Of a DNA stretch of 64,000 nucleotides, positions 46,068 to 54,573 are shown piece after piece. This DNA is from Parabacteroides gordonii MS-1 = DSM 23371. GTDB taxonomy: Bacteria; Bacteroidota; Bacteroidia; Bacteroidales; Tannerellaceae. Both the position numbers and the translations under genes were made by a program. How positions within the stretch are numbered: position 1 is the stretch's first letter; each line of letters begins with the position of its first letter. A model generated the notes under the pieces. It saw only the letters and a program-made list of their open reading frames with translations. It had not been told where the DNA came from and ran no database searches. The stretch covers positions 2,035,088 to 2,099,087 of the forward strand of contig NZ_KQ033919.1 in assembly GCF_000969825.1 (NCBI RefSeq), read 5' to 3'.

Positions 46068-46124
46068 CAAAGGTCTGAAACAGATATTTCACATGTGTTA
46101 CATGGATGTTACAAACATGTTACA
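46068..46124 (-). promoter_or_regulatory. Pho box and promoter of the PiT gene
   Basis: On the plus strand TGTTACA occurs at 46096, 46107 and 46118, exactly 11 bp apart, and a weaker TGTTAAA at 46127. Read in the gene's direction these are TGTAACA repeats. After 20 bp comes the -7-like GACCTTTG (46075-46068), and the ATG lies 53 bp from the box. This matches the layout at 42682. Confidence 0.78.
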
Positions 46125-46133
46125 TCTGTTAAA

Positions 46134-46391
46134 TCGCCCTTATTATTAAAACAAAAGAGAGAGAACAAAGTTATAAGGCGAAGGACTATTTCTTTACTTA
46201 CCATACATCTTACTGATAAACTCCTATTTCGAAACATCTCCATCGACCCTGTCCCCCATTCCACAACTACAGCTGATACCAGACACCTTCTGTACCGATC
46301 AAAGAGTCACCTATTAAAATATGGAATGAAATTTGATTGGTTATCAGCTAAAAATGGCTGGTTTATGAAACAAATCATACTAGCAAATAGG
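46134..46391. other. Gene-free stretch, nothing recognised
   Basis: A 151-codon frame crosses this part on the plus strand but has no family features and an odd composition. I see no gene here. It precedes a possible small-RNA unit. Confidence 0.4.
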
Positions 46392-46483
46392 TTACATTTG
46401 CTTTTGAAAACTTATTGGGAAATAAGGGGGTCGGTTAAGTTAGAGAGGGAAAGGCTTGGAGTTAAATCCAAACTTTCCCTTTC
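46392..46483 (+). ncRNA. Possible small RNA: promoter box plus hairpin terminator
   Basis: TACATTTG (46392-46399) is a perfect -7 box. About 50-80 bp on is a strong hairpin, GGGAAAG-GC-TTGGA / TCCAA-A-CTTTCCC (46447-46479), with T-rich sequence after it. No ORF of note lies between. Together they would give an RNA of about 75-80 nt. No -33 box is seen. Confidence 0.35.
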
Positions 46484-46629
46484 ATTGTTTTTATCTCTTC
46501 CGTAAAAGTGATATTTTTTCTTCTCATCCAGTAGGGGTATTTATGGATTTCCTGTCTTATCAATAGAAATAGAATTCAAGTTTTTAGCCAATATCTTTAC
46601 AATATCACTTCGATTTTTCCATTTTTTTC

Positions 46630-46670
46630 GTTCCTTTACAGTATCAATTACTGTAAAGGAACACTTTTTT
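46630..46670 (+). terminator. Terminator-like hairpin abutting the porin start codon
   Basis: GTTCCTTTACAGTA and TACTGTAAAGGAAC pair perfectly (14 bp, 5-base loop) and are followed by TTTTTT at 46665-46670. The porin ATG is at 46672. With a -7-like TATCTTTA at 46592-46599, the hairpin would form in the leader and could stop transcription or block the start codon. Confidence 0.75.
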
Positions 46671-46671
46671 C

Positions 46672-47802
46672 ATGAAGCACATAGCAACCCTACTTCTACT
46701 GATACTATACACTTTTCCTGTTTTAGCTTCTCCGGACTCGTCGCCTATCGACTGGAAATTATCCGGCCGTTTATTCCTGGATGGCGGAGTTTATATTAAT
46801 TCCCCCTCGTCACTACATGCAGGTGCCCACATTTCGGATGTCCGGCTGGCGGCAAAAGTGCGGATCTATTCAAACTGGTACACAAAGGTCGACATCGGTT
46901 TTGCCAATAATAAGGTGACGATGAAAGATGCTTTCACCGAATATGGCAAGGATGGCAATTATTTCCGTGCCGGTTATATGCTTGGTTATTATAGCATAGA
47001 CCAGTCGACCAGCACGAACGATCTCGTATTCAATACAGCCGCCAATGTTGCCGAAACATTTTATCCGGATCGCCGGATAGGTTTGTCCTACACCCGCTCC
47101 CTTCCTTCTTATTACTTTTCAGTCGGAGCGTTTTGCGGCGATGGATTGACTTTCTCTGAAACAACCAAACCAGGTTACAATTTCTCCGGCCGTATCGTAT
47201 GGCGCCCGGTTAATTCGGACGGACAATTATTCCATATCGGAACCGGTGCTTTATTCAGAGTTCCCGACGAAGATACGGAAACAAACAACCAACAGATCCG
47301 GTTAAAGACGAAAGGTGTCACTTACATACCTTCTCCGCGAACCTTAGACCTGACCGTCGAAGATGCCGAGAACCAGGTACAATCGAACGTAGAATGCCTG
47401 TTCTTCCGCCACAAATGGTTGCTTCAAACAGAATTCTTATATACCAATATACAGCGGAAAGCCCATAAACCGTCTTACTCGGCTCATGGTGGATATATCC
47501 AGGGAGGCTTTCTGCTAAAAGGTGAAAAATATGCTTACGATGCATTGGATGCCATACCGGTCATGCCGGAAGAGCCTCACTCTATTTTACTGGCTTGCCG
47601 TTATAACTATACCAATCTGAATGATTTCAGCAGCAATACAATGGGAGGAAGCCAGCACGACTTATCGATCGGTGTCAACTACTATTTTAATAAATACATA
47701 TCTTCCCGCCTGAACTATGCACATCTTTGGATGGATAAATACTCGGCATTAGGAAAATGCGGGATTAACATGATGCAGGTGCGGTTACAGGTACGGTTCT
47801 AA
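46672..47802 (+). CDS. Phosphate-type porin (OprO/OprP-like)
   Basis: The 376-residue outer-membrane protein has a signal peptide (MKHIATLLLLILYTFPVLAS) and beta-barrel strands to the end, closing with QVRLQVRF (terminal Phe). The pattern of DGGVYINSPSSLHAGAHISDVRLAAKVRIY resembles the phosphate/pyrophosphate porin family O/P. It lies next to the PiT transporter, divergent and 629 bp away, so a role in phosphate uptake is likely. Its start codon directly follows a terminator-like hairpin. Confidence 0.8.
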   Translation: MKHIATLLLLILYTFPVLASPDSSPIDWKLSGRLFLDGGVYINSPSSLHAGAHISDVRLAAKVRIYSNWYTKVDIGFANNKVTMKDAFTEYGKDGNYFRAGYMLGYYSIDQSTSTNDLVFNTAANVAETFYPDRRIGLSYTRSLPSYYFSVGAFCGDGLTFSETTKPGYNFSGRIVWRPVNSDGQLFHIGTGALFRVPDEDTETNNQQIRLKTKGVTYIPSPRTLDLTVEDAENQVQSNVECLFFRHKWLLQTEFLYTNIQRKAHKPSYSAHGGYIQGGFLLKGEKYAYDALDAIPVMPEEPHSILLACRYNYTNLNDFSSNTMGGSQHDLSIGVNYYFNKYISSRLNYAHLWMDKYSALGKCGINMMQVRLQVRF

Positions 47803-47854
47803 AGCTAATTTCAATCTTTCATTGACAAAACAGGCCTTACATAAAATAAAAAAC

Positions 47855-47862
47855 TAACTTTG
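47855..47862 (+). promoter_or_regulatory. btuB transcript -7 box
   Basis: TAACTTTG is a perfect TAnnTTTG box, just upstream of the riboswitch. Confidence 0.5.
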
Positions 47863-47865
47863 CGC

Positions 47866-48062
47866 CCGATTTGGTGATACAGCTACATTCCGTACCTGTA
47901 TAAAAGGGAATCCGGTTAAATTCCGGAGCAGTGCCCGCTACTGTAACACCCATTCCGAAGAAAAGCATCTCTTCATGCCACTGTTTTCGTTTGCAGGAAA
48001 CGGGAAGGCGCTTTTCAGGGTGAAGCCAGGAAACCTGCCGGTCAGACATAAATAATCAAGTT
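47866..48062 (+). ncRNA. Cobalamin riboswitch
   Basis: The leader has the conserved parts of an AdoCbl-type riboswitch. These are GGGAATCCGGTT near 47907, GCAGTGCCCGCTACTGTAA (47928-47946) and the B12 box GCCAGGAAACCTGCCGGTCA (48025-48044). It lies directly before a TonB receptor gene and should lower its expression when cobalamin is plentiful. The expression platform probably lies in 48050-48105. Confidence 0.93.
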
Positions 48063-48107
48063 TTCCCGGGGTCAGGAAAGCCTTTATTAATTCTTAGAAG
48101 AACTTCG

Positions 48108-50378
48108 ATGAAAAAGAAAGTTTCACTTACGGCATTATTATGCTGTATGGTAGTATCTATGTTCGCTCAGATATCTTTGAGCGGTAAAGTTGTCAATGCC
48201 GAAACAAACGATCCGGTGGTAGGAGCCAACATCCGTATAGACCACAGCCTGGCCGGGTGCACGACCAACGGGAAAGGAGAATTCACCATCAACAACCTGC
48301 CGGAAGGCGAACATCTGCTAAGCGTCACACATGTCAGCTTCCTTCCCCAGAAATATACTGCCAATACCGGTGAAAAAGATATCCTGATCAAAATGACCGA
48401 AAGCTACATCAACCTCGGACAGGTAGTAATAACCGGAACAGGAACACATCGCCGCATGAGCAACTCGCCCGTTCCCATCCAGGTCATTACCGCCAAAGAC
48501 CTCGGTAATGCCAACGTGACCAGCCTCGAAGACGCCTTGGTCAAACTCACTCCCAACGTCACGACCATGACGAACGGCATGGGAACCACCCTGAGCCTGA
48601 ATGGGATGAACGAAGATTATATGCTACTGCTCGAAAACGGTAAACGACTGACTGGCGACGACCGTTATACCCGTATCAACATCGGGAATGTGAAACGCAT
48701 CGAGATCCTGAGCGGAGCCGCTTCCGCCCTTTATGGTAGCGACGCGATCGGCGGTGTTATCAACATCATTACCGACGATGCCAAGAATACGGTCAACGTA
48801 TCCAACTACACCCATTATACCAGCAAGGGACGGTTCAGCGAAAACATCAACGCAGACATCAATTCTGGCAAATTCTCTTCCTACACCTCCTACCAGCGCC
48901 GGGAAGCCGACAACTGGCAGGTGAACGACACCGACGAGAACGGATACAAGACCGGCCGCCCGATGTCGACAGGCTTCATATCCGACAATATCAGCCAGCG
49001 TTTTGCCTATAACGCAACCGACCGCCTCTCCTTCTATGTACGTGGTAATTACTACAATTACAACACACGCCGTCCGGAAACGGCTACTTATTTTAAAAAA
49101 GGTAAAAAGAAGGATGAAGACGGCAAACCGATCTACGAAGAGACGCAAGCTTATACTTACAACATGCTCCACGACACCTATACATACGGTGCCGGAGCCA
49201 AATACATGATCAATAAATCAGCCTATATAGATGCCGACTTCTTCGCCGACAACTATACATCCAAATACGATTATTTCCTGAAAAGCGGTGATTTCGAACG
49301 TGGAGACAAAGAAACCCGTAAGAAGACAAGATATTATAATGCCACCGTTAAAGGGATCTTCAAACCGAACAGCTGGAACAAGGTTTCTACCGGTATCGAA
49401 TATATCAACGAGAACTTCAGCAGCGAGTCGGACAATATCAGTTTCAAGAACATGTACACATTCGCCCTATTCGCACAGGATGAAATCACCATCTTAAGGG
49501 ACTTGCAGGCCGTAGTCGGTGTACGCTACCTTTATAATGAGAATTTCAAGAATTACGCGACACCGAATGTCGCCCTGATGTATAAGATCGACCACTTCAA
49601 TTTCCGTGCCTCTTACGCAACAGGCTACCGCGCACCGACACTCTCCCAGCTGTATGCCACAGACGAGGCAAAAACAGCGAGCCGTTATACCATCGGCAAC
49701 CCCAACCTGAAGCCGGAGAAAAGCAATTTCTTCTCTCTGAACGGAGAATACACCTGCTCACGCTTCTCGATCGCAGCGACCGGATTCTATAACGATATCA
49801 AAGACATGATCAATTACCGTGTGTTGAATGATGAAGAAATACAACAGATGGGATTGGGTGAGCTGCATGAACAGTTCTCGACCATCCGCCAGCGCGACAA
49901 CGTAGACCGTTCGAAGATCAAAGGGATCAGCGTCAATGCCAACTTCTATCTGGGTGCCGGACTCACCCTCGGTGGCGGTTATATCTATACCGACACCGAA
50001 GCCAAAACACTGGAACACGACAGCAAGACCAATAAGGACGTAGTTGTAATCACCCCCGTAGACAAAAGTGTGAAGAACGCCGCCAATGTACATGCCCGCT
50101 GGGATCACGACTGGAACAACTACCACCTCAACGTCAACCTGAGCGGCCATATCCAGGGCGAACGTTATTCAAGCACATACGGTTACGCCCCCAAATACCA
50201 GCAATGGGATCTGAATACACGCCACACGTTCAACCTGGATGCCTTTATCCTCGAACCGGGTATCGGTATCGAGAATATCTTCAACAAACGGGACGACCGC
50301 CCCTGGAACAGTAACTTCTCGACCATTAATCCGGGACGCGCTGTGTATGTCAGCCTGGCTGTTAAATTTAAAAAGTAA
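48108..50378 (+). CDS. btuB: TonB-dependent cobalamin receptor (BtuB-like)
   Basis: The 756-residue outer-membrane receptor imports vitamin B12 or corrinoids with TonB energy. It has a signal peptide (ending MFAQ), a carboxypeptidase-like domain (about 22-105, GKVVNAETNDPVVGANI), a plug (about 115-225, SGAASALYGSDAIGGVINII) and a 22-strand barrel ending in AVKFKK. The barrel repeats such as RASYATGYRAPTLSQLYA are typical of BtuB. The cobalamin riboswitch in its leader fixes the substrate. No other cobalamin gene follows. Confidence 0.92.
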   Translation: MKKKVSLTALLCCMVVSMFAQISLSGKVVNAETNDPVVGANIRIDHSLAGCTTNGKGEFTINNLPEGEHLLSVTHVSFLPQKYTANTGEKDILIKMTESYINLGQVVITGTGTHRRMSNSPVPIQVITAKDLGNANVTSLEDALVKLTPNVTTMTNGMGTTLSLNGMNEDYMLLLENGKRLTGDDRYTRINIGNVKRIEILSGAASALYGSDAIGGVINIITDDAKNTVNVSNYTHYTSKGRFSENINADINSGKFSSYTSYQRREADNWQVNDTDENGYKTGRPMSTGFISDNISQRFAYNATDRLSFYVRGNYYNYNTRRPETATYFKKGKKKDEDGKPIYEETQAYTYNMLHDTYTYGAGAKYMINKSAYIDADFFADNYTSKYDYFLKSGDFERGDKETRKKTRYYNATVKGIFKPNSWNKVSTGIEYINENFSSESDNISFKNMYTFALFAQDEITILRDLQAVVGVRYLYNENFKNYATPNVALMYKIDHFNFRASYATGYRAPTLSQLYATDEAKTASRYTIGNPNLKPEKSNFFSLNGEYTCSRFSIAATGFYNDIKDMINYRVLNDEEIQQMGLGELHEQFSTIRQRDNVDRSKIKGISVNANFYLGAGLTLGGGYIYTDTEAKTLEHDSKTNKDVVVITPVDKSVKNAANVHARWDHDWNNYHLNVNLSGHIQGERYSSTYGYAPKYQQWDLNTRHTFNLDAFILEPGIGIENIFNKRDDRPWNSNFSTINPGRAVYVSLAVKFKK

Positions 50379-50432
50379 GACATCAGTTTGTATAGCTACT
50401 AGGCTTAACGTCCTTTCCAACTAGACACAAAG

Positions 50433-50592
50433 TAGGGACTAAGTAATTCAAAGCTCACTATCCGTTATTGCCAGGGTGTACAGGATAACCGACTAGGGTG
50501 TACACCTTAGCAAATCAACCTGTACACCTTGTTCCAACAACCTGTACAGGGTAGCAATAAGGAGTGGTAGGCTTTGAATTATTTAGTCCCTA
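50433..50592. repeat. 160-bp element with terminal inverted repeats and a 22-bp core array
   Basis: Ends TAGGGACTAAGTAATTCAAA and its inverse (50571-50592) agree over 22 bp with one mismatch, and weakly over about 40 bp. Inside, TGTACA recurs at 50477, 50499, 50521 and 50543, exactly 22 bp apart. The four cores are GGTGTACAGG, GGTGTACACC, CCTGTACACC and CCTGTACAGG. Confidence 0.9.
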
Positions 50593-50683
50593 TTTTCACA
50601 TTAAATATAGATAAGCCAAACAATAGTTTCTGCCTATACACAAAGTTGCTTCATTGTATCTGCCACCTGTTCTATATAAAATA

Positions 50684-50793
50684 TTAAAAACAACTATCAC
50701 TACTATCACTCGTCAATTAACATCAAAATAATCAAGGCTTGCAGAAGTGATAGTTATTGTTTTTAACTCTCACCACTACTATCACACTATCAC
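50684..50793. repeat. Stem-loop element with ACTATCAC repeats
   Basis: TTAAAAACAACTATCACT (50684-50701) pairs with AGTGATAGTTATTGTTTTTAA (50746-50766) except for three extra bases. ACTATCAC occurs at 50693, 50702, 50778 and 50786. It lies in the same convergent gap as the TGTACA element. The rest of 50794-51010 shows nothing I can name. Confidence 0.7.
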
Positions 50794-51010
50794 CTTGTCT
50801 TGTCCTGAAATTAGGTATATATTATTCCTTTCACACAATTAAATTACTCATTTTCAGCAATATAAAAATCAACCTTGCTTAATTTCAGAAGATTAATACC
50901 CTCGACATTCAGACATGAGCATCGTCAATATAGAAGCATAAAACAAGCCAAGACGGGTATTCAGACCTCTATCAATATATTGTTAGCGATACTGCGATGA
51001 ATAAAATATG

Positions 51011-51051
51011 AACCAAGAAAACCTGTCCCTATGAAGCAAGTTTTCCTGGTT
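51011..51051 (-). terminator. Terminator of the GH20 gene
   Basis: AACCAAGAAAAC and GTTTTCCTGGTT pair with one wobble. On the minus strand a T-rich tract (TATTTTATTC) follows the hairpin, 25 bp past the GH20 stop. Confidence 0.65.
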
Positions 51052-51075
51052 CAATTCAGTTAATCACAACTATAT

Positions 51076-53040
51076 TTACTTGCAGTAATTCAACACTTCC
51101 ACATTCTTTACCGTACTCTTGAAATCTCCGGTCTTTTCCAACGGGAATACCAAGGTACGGACATAGCTCATCGAGTCCTTTCCGCCGTTGAAGAAGCGTT
51201 TCTGGATGTTCAGTTCCTCTTGCAGTTTACCGTTGATATATAAACGGGTAGACTTTTCATCGCCACTGATGGCAACAGATGTCTCCTCTTCGGGATAGAA
51301 CTGGTAATTGAATGTATTCAGGTAACCGTCGCGGGCAAAACCCAACTTTCCGCTGACCGGATCGGACAGATAGAAAACAGCATCCGGCGAACGGAACAAT
51401 TCTGTTCCGGGAGTTTCCTTTACCGACTGAACATCAAACGAGACCGTGTAATGGTAACCGATCTCTTTCAATCCGGTCTTTGTATTCGGTGGCAAAACAT
51501 CCTGGTTGTAGATGGCACGCGGCTTGTTACCCATACGGCCAGCCACGTTTACGCCCGGGCCTTCGCTCAGTTCCAAACGTTGCGTATTGAAAGTTTCATA
51601 CGGGACTTTACAATCCTTGCCTGTCCACATCTTTACAGCCAATGTCTGCAAAGCAGGGAAAACACGGTAATGGATATCTTTTGTACTGATGCCGTTGCCA
51701 GCATGGTCGTTCCATACGGCAAACATTCCACCTTTGATCTGTTTATGTTTCTCGGGGAAAACCTCTTTACCGATATGCGCCGGAGTCCATTCCTTATACA
51801 GCATTTCCGTATTCAGATAATCGTAATAATAACCGGCAGCCGGGACGATATACAGATAGCCGTCGGGCACACTCACCAGGTCGTATCCCTGTTTGATCAT
51901 TTCCTTCGGATCGGCATAACCGTTATACCAGGCACTCATCAGAACGTTTTTCGATTTGACGGGTGTCTCGCCTTTGGCATGGGTCAACGCTCCCCAAACA
52001 CAGGCCTGCTTGCCGAAGCCTTCAACAAAACGGATGTAATGATCGGTGAATTCGCGGAATTTCTCTACTACATCCTGCTTCTTATTCGAATATTCGTCTG
52101 TTCCGATATGTACACGTTTTCCGATAAAGACAGGATTACGGCCTTCCAGATATTCACGGAAAAGACTGTCGACAAACTGGTAAGTTTCCGGTTTGAACAG
52201 ATCCAGGTGATCCATGCCGTATTCCGCGCTACCGATCTCCGGACGGTAATGTGTCAATGCCAGCGAATGGGCGGGAACGTCTATTTCGGGGATGATCTCC
52301 ACGCCGAGGCTATCCGCCATCAACTGGAAATCGATAAATTCCTTCTTCGTATAATAACCGTCGCGGGCAGTCAGTCCCGGGAAGAATTCGCTTTCCAGAC
52401 GGAATGCGGCATAGGTCTTGTTCCAGTCGTGTTCGAAGTATTGTTTGAAAGCGTTATCATTCAGGTGAACCTGCAACGTATTCATCTTATAATAAGCCAT
52501 CATCTTTACATAATCGCGCAGGAAATCCATCGGGATAAACTTACGGCCGCAGTCCATCATAAAACCACGGATGGCATAATCCGGATAATCACGCATCGAA
52601 CCTTTCGGCAAAGCCTGGTTGCCATCCTGTTCCGTCATTTGAAGAATAGTGCGGGTCGCCCAATACAGACCTTTTGCTTTAGGAGCCGAAACGGTTACAC
52701 GGTCGGCAATTTTCACGGCATAACCTTCTTCACCCAATTGTTTGTCTCCGGATAAGGAGAAAACGAAATCACCGGCGGAAGCTCTACCCTGTACGACTGT
52801 CAGTTTACGTCCGAACATCGTTTCGTAATCTTCGGCAAACTGATTGGCAATCTTGTCGATGGCCGGATCTTTACCTACACAGACAATACGGGAGGTCGCG
52901 GAAGGAGTAAACATTCCCTGTCCCCCTCTCCATTCCTGCAATTCGGGTATTACAAACGGTTTTTCGTTATTAGCGGCATAGCCTTTACCCACAAAGAGCG
53001 TACATGCCACCATCAGCATTAAATAGCGTTTTATATTCAT
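51076..53040 (-). CDS. GH20 beta-N-acetylhexosaminidase
   Basis: The exported 654-residue enzyme removes terminal GlcNAc or GalNAc from glycans. It has a signal peptide (ending GYAANN), an N-terminal GH20b-type domain (about 30-150) and the TIM barrel with the catalytic pair D315-E316 in HIGTDEYSN. A C-terminal LamG-like beta domain follows (about 515-654). Such enzymes in gut Bacteroidales act on mucin or N-glycans. There is no SusCD pair next to it. A single gene with its own terminator. Confidence 0.93.
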   Translation of the reverse strand: MNIKRYLMLMVACTLFVGKGYAANNEKPFVIPELQEWRGGQGMFTPSATSRIVCVGKDPAIDKIANQFAEDYETMFGRKLTVVQGRASAGDFVFSLSGDKQLGEEGYAVKIADRVTVSAPKAKGLYWATRTILQMTEQDGNQALPKGSMRDYPDYAIRGFMMDCGRKFIPMDFLRDYVKMMAYYKMNTLQVHLNDNAFKQYFEHDWNKTYAAFRLESEFFPGLTARDGYYTKKEFIDFQLMADSLGVEIIPEIDVPAHSLALTHYRPEIGSAEYGMDHLDLFKPETYQFVDSLFREYLEGRNPVFIGKRVHIGTDEYSNKKQDVVEKFREFTDHYIRFVEGFGKQACVWGALTHAKGETPVKSKNVLMSAWYNGYADPKEMIKQGYDLVSVPDGYLYIVPAAGYYYDYLNTEMLYKEWTPAHIGKEVFPEKHKQIKGGMFAVWNDHAGNGISTKDIHYRVFPALQTLAVKMWTGKDCKVPYETFNTQRLELSEGPGVNVAGRMGNKPRAIYNQDVLPPNTKTGLKEIGYHYTVSFDVQSVKETPGTELFRSPDAVFYLSDPVSGKLGFARDGYLNTFNYQFYPEEETSVAISGDEKSTRLYINGKLQEELNIQKRFFNGGKDSMSYVRTLVFPLEKTGDFKSTVKNVEVLNYCK

Positions 53041-53152
53041 TGTATTTTAAATTAAGCGCACAATATTACAGCTTTTTAATCATCCTTACAAGCTTAAAAT
53101 GAAGGAATAGTTAAAAGATAACTAATTAAAAGGCGGTTTCTGAATGATTTAT

Positions 53153-53160
53153 TACTTTTG
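53153..53160 (+). promoter_or_regulatory. tcdA -7 box
   Basis: TACTTTTG matches TAnnTTTG and lies 17 bp before the ATG at 53178. A frame that begins at 53160 would start in this box. Confidence 0.45.
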
Positions 53161-53177
53161 TGCTCAAAAACATATTA

Positions 53178-53891
53178 ATGAGTTACAATTGGAACACACG
53201 GACGGAGTTATTATTGGGGGCCGACCGGATGGAGTATTTGTCACATTGCCATGTTTTAGTCGTAGGATTAGGGGGCGTGGGAGCTTATGCCGCCGAACAG
53301 ATTTGCCGTGCCGGGATAGGACATATGACAATCGTGGACGCCGATACCGTAAATGCCAGCAATATAAACAGACAGTTACCGGCATTACATTCCACCATCG
53401 GAATGCAAAAAGCCGAAGTAGTAGGACAACGCCTGCTGGACATCAATCCCCGTTTAAAGCTGACCGTGCTGAACGAATTTTTGCGTGACGAGCGGACAGA
53501 GGAAGTATTATCTGCAACAAAATACGATTTCATCGTGGATGCAATCGACTCACTCAGCCCGAAAGTCTATCTTTTATACTATGCCAACAGACGCGAGATC
53601 CCTATCGTCTCCTCTATGGGGGCAGGTGCAAAGGTCGACCCGTCGCAGGTTAAACTGGCCGACATATCCAAAACCTGCAACTGCGCACTGGCAAAAGCCG
53701 TACGCAAACGGCTCAGGGGACTGGGATTGAATAAAGGTATTCCGGTTGTTTTCTCAACAGAGATAGCCAACCCGGAGGCCGTAGTGGAAGTAGAAAACGA
53801 ACAATGCAAACGGACAACTACCGGGACAGTTTCTTATATGCCCGCCATATTCGGTTGTTACCTGGCATCGTATGTAATAAGAAATATATAA
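53178..53891 (+). CDS. tcdA: tRNA threonylcarbamoyladenosine dehydratase
   Basis: TcdA (CsdL) cyclises the t6A base at position 37 of tRNAs to ct6A, using ATP. The 237-residue ThiF/E1-like protein has the ATP loop VVGLGGVGAYAAEQICRAGIG, the Asp in TIVDADTVNASNINRQ and the C-terminal box VSYMPAIFGCYLAS. The ATG at 53178 is chosen because the longer frame overlaps the promoter. It is followed 6 bp later by a LolD-like ATPase. Confidence 0.92.
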   Translation: MSYNWNTRTELLLGADRMEYLSHCHVLVVGLGGVGAYAAEQICRAGIGHMTIVDADTVNASNINRQLPALHSTIGMQKAEVVGQRLLDINPRLKLTVLNEFLRDERTEEVLSATKYDFIVDAIDSLSPKVYLLYYANRREIPIVSSMGAGAKVDPSQVKLADISKTCNCALAKAVRKRLRGLGLNKGIPVVFSTEIANPEAVVEVENEQCKRTTTGTVSYMPAIFGCYLASYVIRNI

Positions 53892-53897
53892 CGAGGA

Positions 53898-54551
53898 ATG
53901 ATACAGACACAAGGAATTACCAAGAGTTTCGGCAACTTACAGGTATTGAAAGGCATCGACCTTACGATCAATAAAGGTGAAGTGGTAGCCATTGTAGGCC
54001 CCAGCGGAGCAGGGAAAACGACTTTATTACAGATCATCGGGACATTAGACACTCCGGATGCCGGTAAACTGTATATCAACGAGACTGAAACCGGTAAACT
54101 TTCCGAAAAGGAACTGGCCGCTTTCCGCAATAAGAACATCGGTTTTGTATTCCAGTTCCACCAGCTGTTGCCCGAATTCACCGCATTGGAGAATGTAATG
54201 ATCCCGGCATTGATTGCCCGCGAGAAAGCTTCCGACGCCGAGAAGAGGGCAAAGGAAATTCTCGATTTCCTGAAACTGTCCGACCGTATGACGCATAAAC
54301 CGGCCGAGCTTTCGGGGGGAGAGAAACAACGTGTGGCTGTTGCCCGCGCATTAATAAACAACCCGGCAGTGATCCTGGCCGACGAACCTTCAGGCAGCCT
54401 GGACACCAAAAATAAAGAAGAATTACACAGCCTCTTTTTCGAATTGCGCGACCAGATGTACCAGACTTTCGTTATCGTTACCCACGACGAACAGCTGGCA
54501 TCGAATACGGATCGTGTGATCCATATAAAGGACGGGGTTGTTTTAGGATAA
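53898..54551 (+). CDS. lolD: LolD-like ABC ATPase
   Basis: The 217-residue ATPase has Walker [10 protein letters not shown], signature LSGGEKQR, Walker [13 protein letters not shown] and the switch His in VTHDEQ. Its nearest type is LolD, which powers removal of lipoproteins from the inner membrane. The permease is not next to it, which is common in Bacteroidetes. It starts 6 bp after tcdA. The specific role is inferred from similarity only. Confidence 0.85.
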   Translation: MIQTQGITKSFGNLQVLKGIDLTINKGEVVAIVGPSGAGKTTLLQIIGTLDTPDAGKLYINETETGKLSEKELAAFRNKNIGFVFQFHQLLPEFTALENVMIPALIAREKASDAEKRAKEILDFLKLSDRMTHKPAELSGGEKQRVAVARALINNPAVILADEPSGSLDTKNKEELHSLFFELRDQMYQTFVIVTHDEQLASNTDRVIHIKDGVVLG

Positions 54552-54573
54552 GTATAAACAAGTAGAATTATTT

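Noticed and set aside
46050-46505. Plus-strand frame of 151 codons between the PiT gene and the porin gene
   Set aside because: It runs through the Pho box and a hairpin terminator, has no family features and no likely start.
47837-48049. Minus-strand frame of 70 codons before btuB
   Set aside because: It lies on the cobalamin riboswitch, which explains the sequence fully.
50473-50560. CRISPR array reading of the TGTACA repeats
   Set aside because: The repeats are 10-12 bp palindromes with 10-bp spacers, far below CRISPR sizes, and no cas gene is near.
51451-52755. Long plus-strand frame of 434 codons opposite the GH20 gene
   Set aside because: It is the mirror of a well-supported enzyme gene, has no family features, and its codons follow the third-base pattern of the real strand.
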